From a bacterium (GTDB lineage Bacteria; Patescibacteriota; Minisyncoccia; Phycocordibacterales; UBA2100), in NCBI GenBank assembly GCA_030698935.1, contig JAUYLR010000086.1, positions 1-13,419 of the forward strand: 13,419 nucleotides of DNA. Reading direction: 5' to 3'. Below are positions 1 to 5,185 of this stretch, in pieces. Below the pieces are notes generated by a model, which did not search any database, was not told where the DNA came from, and saw only the letters and a program-made list of their open reading frames with translations. The translations under genes and the position numbers were made by a program. How positions within the stretch are numbered: position 1 is the first letter of the stretch; each line of letters opens with the position of its first letter.

Positions 1-120
1 GAGAAGGGTGAAGCCTCGCGAGTCAGCGTTTAGCGAATAGCGTTTAGCGAATAGTTTAGGCGTCTCCGGATTGAGTTTTTCTATACGCTTTACGCTATAC
101 GCTTTACGCTTGTATTTCAT
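1..120 (-). CDS. Pseudopilin, N-terminal fragment (runs off the left edge)
   Basis: The ATG at 120-118 opens a frame that stays open to the window edge and gives 40 residues. It begins MKYKRKAYSV and ends with SRGFTLL. The SRG|FTLL part is a class III prepilin cleavage site followed by the start of the hydrophobic helix, so this is the first part of a fourth minor pilin (pseudopilin). PilD would cut after Gly36. It starts 2 bases after the stop of the preceding pseudopilin gene, so the two are probably co-translated. The leader is unusually long and basic because it is largely encoded by two 7-bp repeat arrays (25-52 and 83-110). The leader closely resembles that of the GspH-like gene at 1459-2142: both contain AYSVKRIEK and KLFAKRYSLNA. 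Which minor pilin it is cannot be told because the body lies outside the window. The short open frame alone would be weak evidence; the leader motif and position make it convincing. Confidence 0.8.
   Translation of the reverse strand, partial: MKYKRKAYSVKRIEKLNPETPKLFAKRYSLNADSRGFTLL
25..110. repeat. Heptamer-array inverted repeat in a pseudopilin leader
   Basis: The left arm is four 7-bp units, AGCGTTT and AGCGAAT alternating (25-52). The right arm is four units, ATACGCT and TTACGCT alternating (83-110). The arms are imperfectly complementary, so the transcript could fold into a long hairpin with a spacer of 30 bases. The element lies inside the pseudopilin gene, between its start codon (120) and its cleavage site. 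The same pair of unit families recurs at 2041-2126. Confidence 0.85.
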
Positions 121-122
121 AT

Positions 123-731
123 TTATCCCACCGCGCTGCTATCCCTTACCCACCGGAAAAGGTTGTCGGAAATCGTGAAATTTCGGCTGTTAAAACCTCC
201 CGTTTGCCAGTCAACCCGTACCAAAACCGTAATTTCATCATCACCGCTTCCGGGTACAAATGTCGCCGTCACCGTGCGGGTAAAATACGTTGGGGACCAG
301 GCGGCGCTATAGCCGTACAATCCTTCGGTACTTTTACGGAGGACGGGACAGGTGCCGGAGCATGTCGTTATCAGGTCATTATTGGTCGTATCAATAGTAA
401 AGGGAGTTCCCGAAGACGGCAGTCCCGCCAACAGGTCTGTCGTGACACCGAGCGCATTTTTCAGGACGTTGCGGTCCCGCGCGTGCCGTACGGACTCAAT
501 CGCTTCCTGCGCGAGATGGAATGCCGTTATCTGGTCGCGCGCGTAATATGCACTTGAAAGGCTTTGCGTGGTGAGAGACATCGGCGCAACGATTGCTATT
601 GTAAGCAATGAAATCGCGACCATTGTTTCAATCAGCGTGAACGCTCGTGTATCGTGTATCGTGTATCGTGTATCGTGTATAGATTCGCCGATGCGGGTGA
701 AATAATTCTGCATTTTCTTTCTGAATTTCAT
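123..731 (-). CDS. PilV/PulI-like pseudopilin (minor pilin)
   Basis: This is a 202-residue prepilin. After a 30-residue leader the sequence RA|FTLIETMVAISLLTIAI gives a class III cleavage site with Glu at +5 of the mature protein and one N-terminal helix. The following AFHLAQEAIESVRHARDRN matches the conserved block of PilV/PulI-type minor pilins, and the rest is a periplasm-facing globular domain with a close Cys pair (TCSGTC). Position -1 is Ala instead of the usual Gly. The leader contains two copies of a 7-residue repeat (IHDTRYT, IHDTRAF) encoded by five CGTGTAT heptamers. I chose the ATG at 731 because it aligns with the start of the next pseudopilin upstream (MKFRKK versus MKFKKK); an in-frame ATG at 752 would add 7 residues. 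Neither has a clear Shine-Dalgarno site. The gene lies 30 bases after the preceding pseudopilin's stop and 2 bases before the next start. Minor pilins of this type prime pilus assembly. Confidence 0.85.
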   Translation of the reverse strand: MKFRKKMQNYFTRIGESIHDTRYTIHDTRAFTLIETMVAISLLTIAIVAPMSLTTQSLSSAYYARDQITAFHLAQEAIESVRHARDRNVLKNALGVTTDLLAGLPSSGTPFTIDTTNNDLITTCSGTCPVLRKSTEGLYGYSAAWSPTYFTRTVTATFVPGSGDDEITVLVRVDWQTGGFNSRNFTISDNLFRWVRDSSAVG

Positions 732-761
732 ACTTGATACAAGATACTTCATACACGATAC
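646..761. repeat. Heptamer-array inverted repeat (CGTGTAT x5)
   Basis: Five perfect tandem copies of CGTGTAT occupy 646-680. An opposing array of five 7-bp units ending in ATAC (TTCATAC, TTGATAC, AAGATAC, TTCATAC, ACGATAC) occupies 727-761. ATACACGATAC at 751-761 is the exact complement of GTATCGTGTAT in the first array. The second array holds both candidate start codons (CAT at 729-731 and 750-752) of the pseudopilin gene, and the first array ends immediately before the cleavage-site codons. Confidence 0.9.
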
Positions 762-1424
762 TTACAAGTCAAGGAGCCGCTGGACGGCTGTCGCCTGAAT
801 GTTGAACGTCGTTTTTGTTTTCAGACTTGCGGCGCCCGCGGTACCTTGTACGGTGAGAACCACCTTTGGCTGCACGGGAGAACAGGGCGACGAGGTGTCG
901 CAGCCGGGTGTCGTTCCCTGCACGTAGAACATCATGTTGTCTATGGTCACCTCCGGCGAGGTGAGCGCGGAAGCATTCAGTATTGTGCCGTTCACAGATT
1001 TATAAATCCGTTTGTCCGATGCATTGTAGAAATAAATCCACTGATCATTGGGAAGGCCAGGATCTCCTCCGAATGGTTCAAATGCGAAGAACGTGTCGCC
1101 GGTTGTCGGGCAATTTTGGACTGTCGTAATGCCGCCGGCCGACCCGCAATGGTAATTGCTGCCCATACGGATAGAACGCACCATACCGTCCAACGCGACA
1201 TTCAAATTGTTCATGACTGATTGGAGCGCCTGCGCTTTGCGGTTGGCTCCCGTCAAAGCCAAAAGCGCGCCGACCGCAACAAGCATCACGATTGCAAAAA
1301 GGCCCACAGAAACAATGAGCTCCACGAGCGTAAACGCTCGTGTATCGTGTATCGTGTATCGTGTATCGTGTATGGGACCCCGCACGCGGATCAAACTGTT
1401 TTTTTCTTTCTTTTTGAATTTCAT
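762..1424 (-). CDS. PulJ/PilW-like pseudopilin (minor pilin)
   Basis: This is a 220-residue prepilin with a 30-residue leader ending RA|FTLVELIVSVGLFAIVML. The long hydrophobic helix, the segment with NRKAQALQ and NNLNVALDGMVRSIRMG, and the Gly/Thr/Cys-rich C-terminal half fit the PulJ/PilW type of minor pilin. The leader again contains the IHDTRYT repeat encoded by five CGTGTAT heptamers, and its length equals that of the neighbouring PilV-like gene. Position -1 is Ala, not Gly. The start at 1424 lies inside a heptamer (TTCATAC on the plus strand) and has no recognisable Shine-Dalgarno site. It begins 34 bases after the stop of the GspH-like gene. The role, inferred from family and neighbours, is as part of the minor-pilin complex that starts pilus assembly at the PilC platform. 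The exact subfamily name is less certain than membership among prepilins. Confidence 0.85.
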   Translation of the reverse strand: MKFKKKEKNSLIRVRGPIHDTRYTIHDTRAFTLVELIVSVGLFAIVMLVAVGALLALTGANRKAQALQSVMNNLNVALDGMVRSIRMGSNYHCGSAGGITTVQNCPTTGDTFFAFEPFGGDPGLPNDQWIYFYNASDKRIYKSVNGTILNASALTSPEVTIDNMMFYVQGTTPGCDTSSPCSPVQPKVVLTVQGTAGAASLKTKTTFNIQATAVQRLLDL

Positions 1425-1455
1425 ACTTGATACAAGATAACTGTATACACGATAC
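1339..1455. repeat. Heptamer-array inverted repeat (CGTGTAT x5), second copy
   Basis: Five perfect CGTGTAT copies occupy 1339-1373. The opposing array at 1420-1455 (TTCATAC, TTGATAC, AAGATAA, an 8-base unit, ACGATAC) is slightly more degenerate than at 727-761. As in that copy, the opposing array holds the start codon (CAT, 1422-1424) and the perfect array abuts the cleavage-site codons. The unit number is the same in both genes. Confidence 0.9.
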
Positions 1456-1458
1456 TCT

Positions 1459-2142
1459 TTACTGAACTGATATCTGCCCCGTCGCGTCCACCACGATGCT
1501 TAAAACATCTCCGCGCGGAGATGCAACAAGAATGCGCGCGCTGTCCTGCAAGGCCGATGTACCGGGAATGCGGATGGCCGCATCCGGCTCGGGGCGTTTA
1601 TATACTATGTCAAGCTGCGAAACGGAGGCGCATGAGTATGAGTTGCTTGCGAGTTTGGTGCCGGCGGGCGCACACAGGTCCGCAATGTAATACCCGCGCC
1701 CTATCTGGTACGGCGAAGGAGAAACATTTTCAGTCGGGTCGTGACTCGGATTAAAAATCCCTGTGTTTTCCAAGTCCGCAAAGAGCACATAATTCTTGTT
1801 ATTATTCAGGTTTTTATCAAAATGCATGCCGTATCCCACGCTGAAATTATTCGCGCCGAAACCGCGCACCGATATGCCATAGACCTGCGCCTGGCGGATG
1901 GAAAGCGCGATGTCGTAGGCAAGGTTCTGAAGAAGAACCGACCCGCCATATTTGTTATTGTTTGTCAGAACGACGGAGGTGATGACAACGACGATACCCG
2001 TGACAACCATAAGCTCTATCAAAGAAAAGCCGCGGGAATGAGCGTTTAGCGAATAGCGTTTAGCGAATAGCTTAGACAGCAACAGATTGTGCTTTTCTAT
2101 ACGCTTGACGCTATACGCTATACGCTTGAATTTTACTGCCAT
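1459..2142 (-). CDS. GspH/FimT-like pseudopilin (minor pilin)
   Basis: This is a 227-residue prepilin with a 38-residue leader ending SRG|FSLIELMVVTGIVVVITS. After the helix comes LLQNLAYDIALSIRQAQVYG, the conserved block of GspH/FimT-type pseudopilins, and then a beta-rich domain with two Cys and a C-terminal ARILVASPRGDVLSI strand region. I chose the ATG at 2142 because it overlaps the pilD stop by 10 bases (stop at 2135-2133), a usual translational-coupling arrangement; the frame continues open upstream to 2631, but that part lies over pilD and has no prepilin features. The leader is longer than usual because two heptamer arrays (2041-2068 and 2099-2126) encode much of it. It keeps Gly at -1. 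By family this would be a tip or priming subunit of the pilus. Confidence 0.87.
   Translation of the reverse strand: MAVKFKRIAYSVKRIEKHNLLLSKLFAKRYSLNAHSRGFSLIELMVVTGIVVVITSVVLTNNNKYGGSVLLQNLAYDIALSIRQAQVYGISVRGFGANNFSVGYGMHFDKNLNNNKNYVLFADLENTGIFNPSHDPTENVSPSPYQIGRGYYIADLCAPAGTKLASNSYSCASVSQLDIVYKRPEPDAAIRIPGTSALQDSARILVASPRGDVLSIVVDATGQISVQ
2041..2126. repeat. Heptamer-array inverted repeat in the GspH-like leader
   Basis: The left arm is AGCGTTT, AGCGAAT, AGCGTTT, AGCGAAT (2041-2068). The right arm is ATACGCT, TGACGCT, ATACGCT, ATACGCT (2099-2126). The arms are imperfectly complementary across a 30-base spacer, and the left array is identical to that at 25-52. The element lies between the start codon (2142) and the cleavage site, and its encoded residues (FAKRYSLNA) are shared with the truncated gene at the left edge. 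Confidence 0.87.
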
Positions 2143-2999
2143 AAAAATGGAATCTGAATGCCGTACATCTGCGATACCCAAACGAGAAAACATGCAACAA
2201 CAAGAAACGGGCCGAACGGCACTTCGCTCTTCATTGTATACGATGCGGTGTGGCTGAATTGCGCTATCCCCTGTCTGCGTGCACCGCCCGCCTGCGTGCA
2301 ACGCGCGGGCAGGCACAGGCAGGCCGCTTTCTTGAAAAACCGGATGAGATGCGGCAGGGGCAAGAGGACGCATACGGAAACAACCGCTCCGATAATGAAC
2401 GCAAGCAACACCGCCTGAATCCCGTACAGCGGTCCCAAGAGCCAGCCGATGCCGAGTGCCAATTTTGAATCGCCCAACCCTATCCACCTGCCCCTTGAAA
2501 CAAGCCATAGAACAAAGAGCGGGAGCGCTACGGCGGGACCGGCAAGAACAGCCGGTAGCCAGTAGCTTGTAGCCTGTAGCGGGGAAAGGAAGATGGAAAC
2601 AAAAGCTAGCGCATTGAAACTCCAGACCCATGCATCGGGAATAACGGTATGTAATAGGTCATAGACAACAATGGCGATGAGAACCGCGCATATAAGAAGG
2701 CCGAGGACCGTCGCTACGGGCGGGAGTGACGCGCCGCCGACAAGCGCAAAAGAAATGCCCGTGGTACTTTCCACCGCCGGATATTGGAAAGATATGCGGC
2801 TGCCGCACGCGCGGCATCGGCCGCGGAGCTGTAACCACGAGAAAACGGGGATGAGGTCAAACCATGGGATTTCCTTTCCGCATGACATGCATCCGCTCCT
2901 GCCGGAAAGAGCGCGCGCTCCGGAGCGAAGCACGACAACATTTATAAAACTCCCGATGATGAGGCCGAATAATCCGAAGATTACAAAAAGCATGTGCAT
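2133..2999 (-). CDS. pilD: Prepilin peptidase PilD (A24 family, with N-methylase-type Cys domain)
   Basis: This 288-residue membrane protein cuts prepilins after the -1 residue and normally methylates the new N-terminus. Landmarks: an N-terminal helix with GSFINVVVLR (16-25); a Cys-pair domain with CMSC (37-40) and CRAC (62-65); the two catalytic Asp of A24 peptidases, Asp114 in YDLLHTVIPD and Asp177 in GLGDSKL; and the C-terminal PFGPF motif (261-265). Several membrane helices follow the usual pattern, so the enzyme looks intact. Two parts look foreign and repeat-encoded: LQATSYW (141-147) in a loop between helices, and CLCLPARCTQAGGARRQG (227-244) in the loop just before PFGPF. Neither touches a catalytic residue. 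An alternative ATG lies at 2993. The gene follows a terminator-like hairpin, and GATAAT (3002-3007) directly before the start may be a -10 element. It overlaps the GspH-like gene by 10 bases. Confidence 0.95.
   Translation of the reverse strand: MHMLFVIFGLFGLIIGSFINVVVLRSGARALSGRSGCMSCGKEIPWFDLIPVFSWLQLRGRCRACGSRISFQYPAVESTTGISFALVGGASLPPVATVLGLLICAVLIAIVVYDLLHTVIPDAWVWSFNALAFVSIFLSPLQATSYWLPAVLAGPAVALPLFVLWLVSRGRWIGLGDSKLALGIGWLLGPLYGIQAVLLAFIIGAVVSVCVLLPLPHLIRFFKKAACLCLPARCTQAGGARRQGIAQFSHTASYTMKSEVPFGPFLVVACFLVWVSQMYGIQIPFLWQ
2271..2325. repeat. GC-rich repeat read in frame inside pilD
   Basis: CTGCGTGCA occurs twice 17 bases apart (2275-2283 and 2292-2300), followed by the partly complementary GGGCAGGCACAGGCAGG. 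Together they form an imperfect inverted-repeat cluster. It is much richer in G and C than the flanks and encodes a Cys/Arg/Ala-rich segment (about residues 227-244) in the loop before the PFGPF motif. Confidence 0.65.
2555..2582. repeat. Four degenerate heptamers inside pilD
   Basis: GTAGCCA, GTAGCTT, GTAGCCT and GTAGCGG follow each other without a gap. The array is read in frame and encodes LQATSYW in the loop before the fourth or fifth helix of PilD. No complementary array is visible close by, so this may be half of an element or a worn copy. Confidence 0.75.
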
Positions 3000-3009
3000 G
3001 TATTATCGC

Positions 3010-3038
3010 ACAAAATCCCGCTCGCGGCGGGATTTTGT
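3010..3038 (-). terminator. Terminator-like hairpin after the pilin array
   Basis: The arms ACAAAATCCCGC (3010-3021) and GCGGGATTTTGT (3027-3038) are perfectly complementary over 12 bp with a 5-base loop. It lies 18 bases beyond the stop of the last pilin gene and 10 bases before pilD. The GC core with an A/T flank suits a Rho-independent terminator, although the T-run on the minus strand is only four bases. The design is symmetric, so it could act on either strand. Confidence 0.7.
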
Positions 3039-3056
3039 CTTTCTATACATTCTTTT

Positions 3057-3614
3057 TTAGGGTTTTACGTCGTAGCAACCGTCAGTGCCGGCCGAACCGC
3101 CGCATGTTATTACCCCGCCACCGGCAAAGTCCGCGGCCGAAGCCGCCGGTGTCTGTGTGGTGCCGCTGCAATTAGTGCCTGCTACGGCATCAACATCATC
3201 GGAGAGCACGCTGTTGTTCGTCACTTCCAAATTTGCGCCCAAGTGATAACTGGTACAGGTCGTCCCGCCCAAACCGGCATACGAATACGCGGTGAGCGCG
3301 CTCGGGTCCGTCGGAATTGTTGATATGTACCCGCCTGTTACCAACACGCTGCTGGCGGTAGTTCCTATAGCGGTAGGATACGTACCGTTAGAATCGTAGA
3401 AGAGTTCAAGAGCAAGTTGTAACTGCTTGATATCGGAAATCCGGCGCGCATCGCGCCCTTTTGAGCGCGCAGTGTTGAGAGACGCAAGAACGACTGACGA
3501 TAAGATTCCGATAATCGCAATAACAACCAGCAACTCAATCAGTGTGAACCCGGCACCACTTCTCTCTGAAAAGTGGTGCCGGACAAATCTCCGTATCTGG
3601 ACTCTTTTTGACAT
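3057..3614 (-). CDS. Type IV pilin (prepilin), fourth of the tandem array
   Basis: This is a prepilin of 185 residues from the ATG at 3614. AG|FTLIELLVVIAIIGILSS gives the cleavage site and helix, followed by ARSKGRDARRISDIKQLQ. YDSNGTYPT resembles the conserved loop of type IVa pilins and GspG. The C-terminal half has Cys residues that could form disulphides (CTSY, CSGT, CGGS, GCYDV). An in-frame GTG at 3626 would add four residues; neither start has a clear Shine-Dalgarno site, and I prefer ATG. The 22-residue leader contains RHHFSERSGA, encoded by a perfect hairpin at 3550-3582 that ends in the Gly(-1) codon. It is the last gene of the pilin array, 23 bases after the preceding stop. Of the four pilins it has the most classical pilin body. 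Whether it is the major subunit cannot be told from sequence alone. Confidence 0.88.
   Translation of the reverse strand: MSKRVQIRRFVRHHFSERSGAGFTLIELLVVIAIIGILSSVVLASLNTARSKGRDARRISDIKQLQLALELFYDSNGTYPTAIGTTASSVLVTGGYISTIPTDPSALTAYSYAGLGGTTCTSYHLGANLEVTNNSVLSDDVDAVAGTNCSGTTQTPAASAADFAGGGVITCGGSAGTDGCYDVKP
3550..3582. repeat. Perfect palindrome in a pilin leader
   Basis: CCGGCACCACTT (3550-3561) and AAGTGGTGCCGG (3571-3582) are exact complements over 12 bp with a 9-base loop. The palindrome lies in frame within the leader-coding part of the pilin gene and ends in the Gly codon just before the cleavage site. It does not have the 7-bp periodicity of the other leader elements. Confidence 0.92.
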
Positions 3615-3637
3615 ACGTTCAGACACTCATCTGCGTA

Positions 3638-4030
3638 CTAGGTTGTCGTGCAACCGTTTTCCGTACACGTGATTGTCTTGCTGTCACCCGTGGCGACAAA
3701 GCTGAACGACTCGCCCAACGTTGTCGTCCACGCGGTCGTGTAAGACCATGTTCCGACTGCGGGCAACGCCGGCCATGTGTACGCTGTGCCTCCGTCCGTA
3801 CATGCGGCACCGCCGGCTGTCGGCGCGACACCTGAATCCGGCGTTATCGCAATGCTGTCACCGAGACATATTGCCAACGCTCCACTGAACGACTTCAATG
3901 ACGTCTGCGCAGCGGCCACCCTGCTCTTTACCCGCGCGCTATTGAGCGAAGCCAAAACAACCGACGACAAGACTCCGATGATGGCGATAACCACCAGAAG
4001 CTCTATCAATGTAAATCCTTTATTACGCAT
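3638..4030 (-). CDS. Short type IV pilin (prepilin), third of the tandem array
   Basis: This is a 130-residue prepilin with a very short leader, MRNKG|FTLIELLVVIAIIGVLSS, and Glu at +5. The block after the helix, LASLNSARVKSRVAAAQTSL, differs from the KGRDARR block of the other three pilins. The body is small and Gly/Thr/Ala-rich with four Cys, two of them in the C-terminal TCTENGC. A second pattern, AYTWPALPAVGTWSYTTAW, is aromatic-rich and has no parallel in the neighbours. This suggests a separate pilin type, not a recent duplicate. It has its own 91-base upstream gap with an AT-rich heptamer repeat and a possible promoter. Function beyond being a secreted pilin-like subunit is not evident. 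Confidence 0.88.
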   Translation of the reverse strand: MRNKGFTLIELLVVIAIIGVLSSVVLASLNSARVKSRVAAAQTSLKSFSGALAICLGDSIAITPDSGVAPTAGGAACTDGGTAYTWPALPAVGTWSYTTAWTTTLGESFSFVATGDSKTITCTENGCTTT

Positions 4031-4036
4031 ATGTTG

Positions 4037-4057
4037 ATTAATTATTAATTATTAATT
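4037..4057. repeat. Three perfect ATTAATT heptamers
   Basis: ATTAATT is repeated three times without a gap, ending 6 bases upstream of the start codon at 4030. The unit differs from those in the leaders, but the period is again 7 bp. It coincides with the possible -10 region of the promoter at 4044-4072. Confidence 0.85.
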
Positions 4058-4072
4058 GATAACGTATGTTAA
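4044..4072 (-). promoter_or_regulatory. Possible promoter for the short pilin
   Basis: Read on the minus strand, TTAACA (4072-4067, one mismatch to TTGACA) is followed after 17 bases by ATTAAT (4049-4044, two mismatches to TATAAT). The start codon is at 4030, so the untranslated leader would be only about 8 bases. The region is AT-rich, which makes chance matches likely. Confidence 0.35.
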
Positions 4073-4121
4073 GCGATGACCGGTAGGAATGATAATGAAT
4101 AAAGTCCGGATACTATCAGGG

Positions 4122-4616
4122 TCAGCTACAACCGGCTATCAAAGTACCGTTGGAAACATTGGACACTTGCACCATGCCGGCGACCGCTATTGGCCCGCCG
4201 CCCGCCTCAAGATACGCGCATACCCTGTAATCTTCCGTGGTCGCACCGGCGGCAAGGTTCGTTGAGGCTTTTCCAATGACGTAGTTGCAAACAGCTGAAG
4301 CGTTAAATGCACATGCGGCGGCGCCTGCGTCCACACCGGGGTCGGTGAACGCGCTCAGATTAAGGTTGGGTGCCGAACAACTGCTTGCAAGCGCCGTGGT
4401 ACAACCCAGGGTTGAGGGGGATGTGCCGTTGTGGGCTATGGCGATATTGTTTGCGATAGATTTCAAGTCTTCCAAGCGGCGGGCATCACGGCCTTTCTTC
4501 CGCGCAGAGGTAAGAGATGTCAAAACGACTGCAGACAGAATACCGATGATGGCAATGACAACGAGCAACTCTATGAGAGTGAAACCTTTTGTATCTGAAC
4601 TTTGTTTGAATCTCAT
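4122..4616 (-). CDS. Type IV pilin (prepilin), second of the tandem array
   Basis: This is a 164-residue prepilin: MRFKQSSDTKG|FTLIELLVVIAIIGILSA, then ARKKGRDARRLEDLKSIANN. It is a clear paralogue of the pilin at 4676-5149: they share KGRDARRLED and KSIAN, a NY-motif, AGATTE, and a similar C-terminus (LE.GGGP then AGCS or AGCP). Six Cys residues give scope for disulphides. It has a 59-base gap from the preceding stop with no strong Shine-Dalgarno site. TATACG about 6 bases before the start could be a weak -10 element, but I would not rely on it. The likely role is a structural pilin. The tandem copy suggests duplication followed by divergence of the exposed part. Confidence 0.9.
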   Translation of the reverse strand: MRFKQSSDTKGFTLIELLVVIAIIGILSAVVLTSLTSARKKGRDARRLEDLKSIANNIAIAHNGTSPSTLGCTTALASSCSAPNLNLSAFTDPGVDAGAAACAFNASAVCNYVIGKASTNLAAGATTEDYRVCAYLEAGGGPIAVAGMVQVSNVSNGTLIAGCS

Positions 4617-4675
4617 AAAAACGTATAGTGTGTTATGTATTGATAATAAGGTGTAACTCTACCCCTCGCTTCCTA

Positions 4676-5149
4676 TCACGGGCATCCGGCTTCAACCGTC
4701 TGCGTCTCCCCGCCGATTTTTACCGGTCCGGGGGTTGCGCGCGGACCGCCTCCTACTTCAAGATTTGCACATACCACATACGTCTCAGTGGTAGCACCGG
4801 CAGTCATAACCGTATAGTTACAACCGGTTGCGGCATTGTCGGCCGAACAGGAGGTCGTTCGGGTCGTGTCAGGGTCATTAAACTTGCTGAAAACGGCAGC
4901 CGGCAGACATGTGTTTACCAAATCACCTGCCGAAACACACGTATTCAGTGCCAGGGGTTTAATCCCGGTTTGTTGTACGGCAATGGCATTTGCGATTGAT
5001 TTCATGTCCTCCAGGCGGCGGGCATCACGGCCTTTCTGGCGGGCAGTGTTAACCGCACCCAAGACAACCGTTGAAAGAATACCGATAATGGCGATTACGA
5101 CGAGAAGCTCTATCAGGGTGAATCCACGATTTCCGGTAATTTTTCTCAT
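4676..5149 (-). CDS. Type IV pilin (prepilin), first of the tandem array
   Basis: This is a 157-residue prepilin: MRKITGNRG|FTLIELLVVIAIIGILST, then ARQKGRDARRLEDMKSIANA. The body has six Cys and ends AGCP. The start at 5149 is well supported: GGAGGA lies at 5165-5160 with a 10-base spacer, and TATAAT lies at 5191-5186. An in-frame ATG further upstream at 5194 would overlap this promoter and ribosome site and add residues with no prepilin character, so I reject it. It is the first gene after the twin hairpins and has the best expression signals in the window, which suggests the most strongly expressed, and perhaps major, pilin. It is a paralogue of the next pilin (4122-4616). Confidence 0.92.
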   Translation of the reverse strand: MRKITGNRGFTLIELLVVIAIIGILSTVVLGAVNTARQKGRDARRLEDMKSIANAIAVQQTGIKPLALNTCVSAGDLVNTCLPAAVFSKFNDPDTTRTTSCSADNAATGCNYTVMTAGATTETYVVCANLEVGGGPRATPGPVKIGGETQTVEAGCP

Positions 5150-5159
5150 ATATAATGAA

Positions 5160-5165
5160 TCCTCC
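5160..5165 (-). promoter_or_regulatory. Shine-Dalgarno site of the first pilin
   Basis: On the minus strand GGAGGA lies 10 bases before the ATG at 5149. It is the only strong Shine-Dalgarno sequence I found in this window and it fixes the start of this pilin. Confidence 0.8.
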
Positions 5166-5185
5166 GTTTTAGAAGTAATACCGAC

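Noticed and set aside
204-557. Plus-strand open frames opposite the pseudopilin, and many similar ones across the window.
   Set aside because: They run opposite to genes with clear motifs, have no recognisable domains and no ribosome sites; they are frame shadows.
646-761. CRISPR-like appearance of the short repeats.
   Set aside because: Units are 7 bp and contiguous, with no unique spacers and no cas genes.
2143-2631. A 5' extension of the GspH-like gene (open frame to 2631).
   Set aside because: It lies antiphase over pilD, whose motifs are clear, and has no prepilin or other family features; the leader and helix start from the ATG at 2142.
3000-3010. A promoter (GATAAT at 3002-3007) for pilD.
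   Set aside because: The hexamer is so close to the start codon that it would need a leaderless message, and no -35 is visible; mentioned in the pilD entry but not listed.
4617-4675. Promoter for the second pilin (TATACG).
   Set aside because: Only four of six bases match and no acceptable -35 is present.
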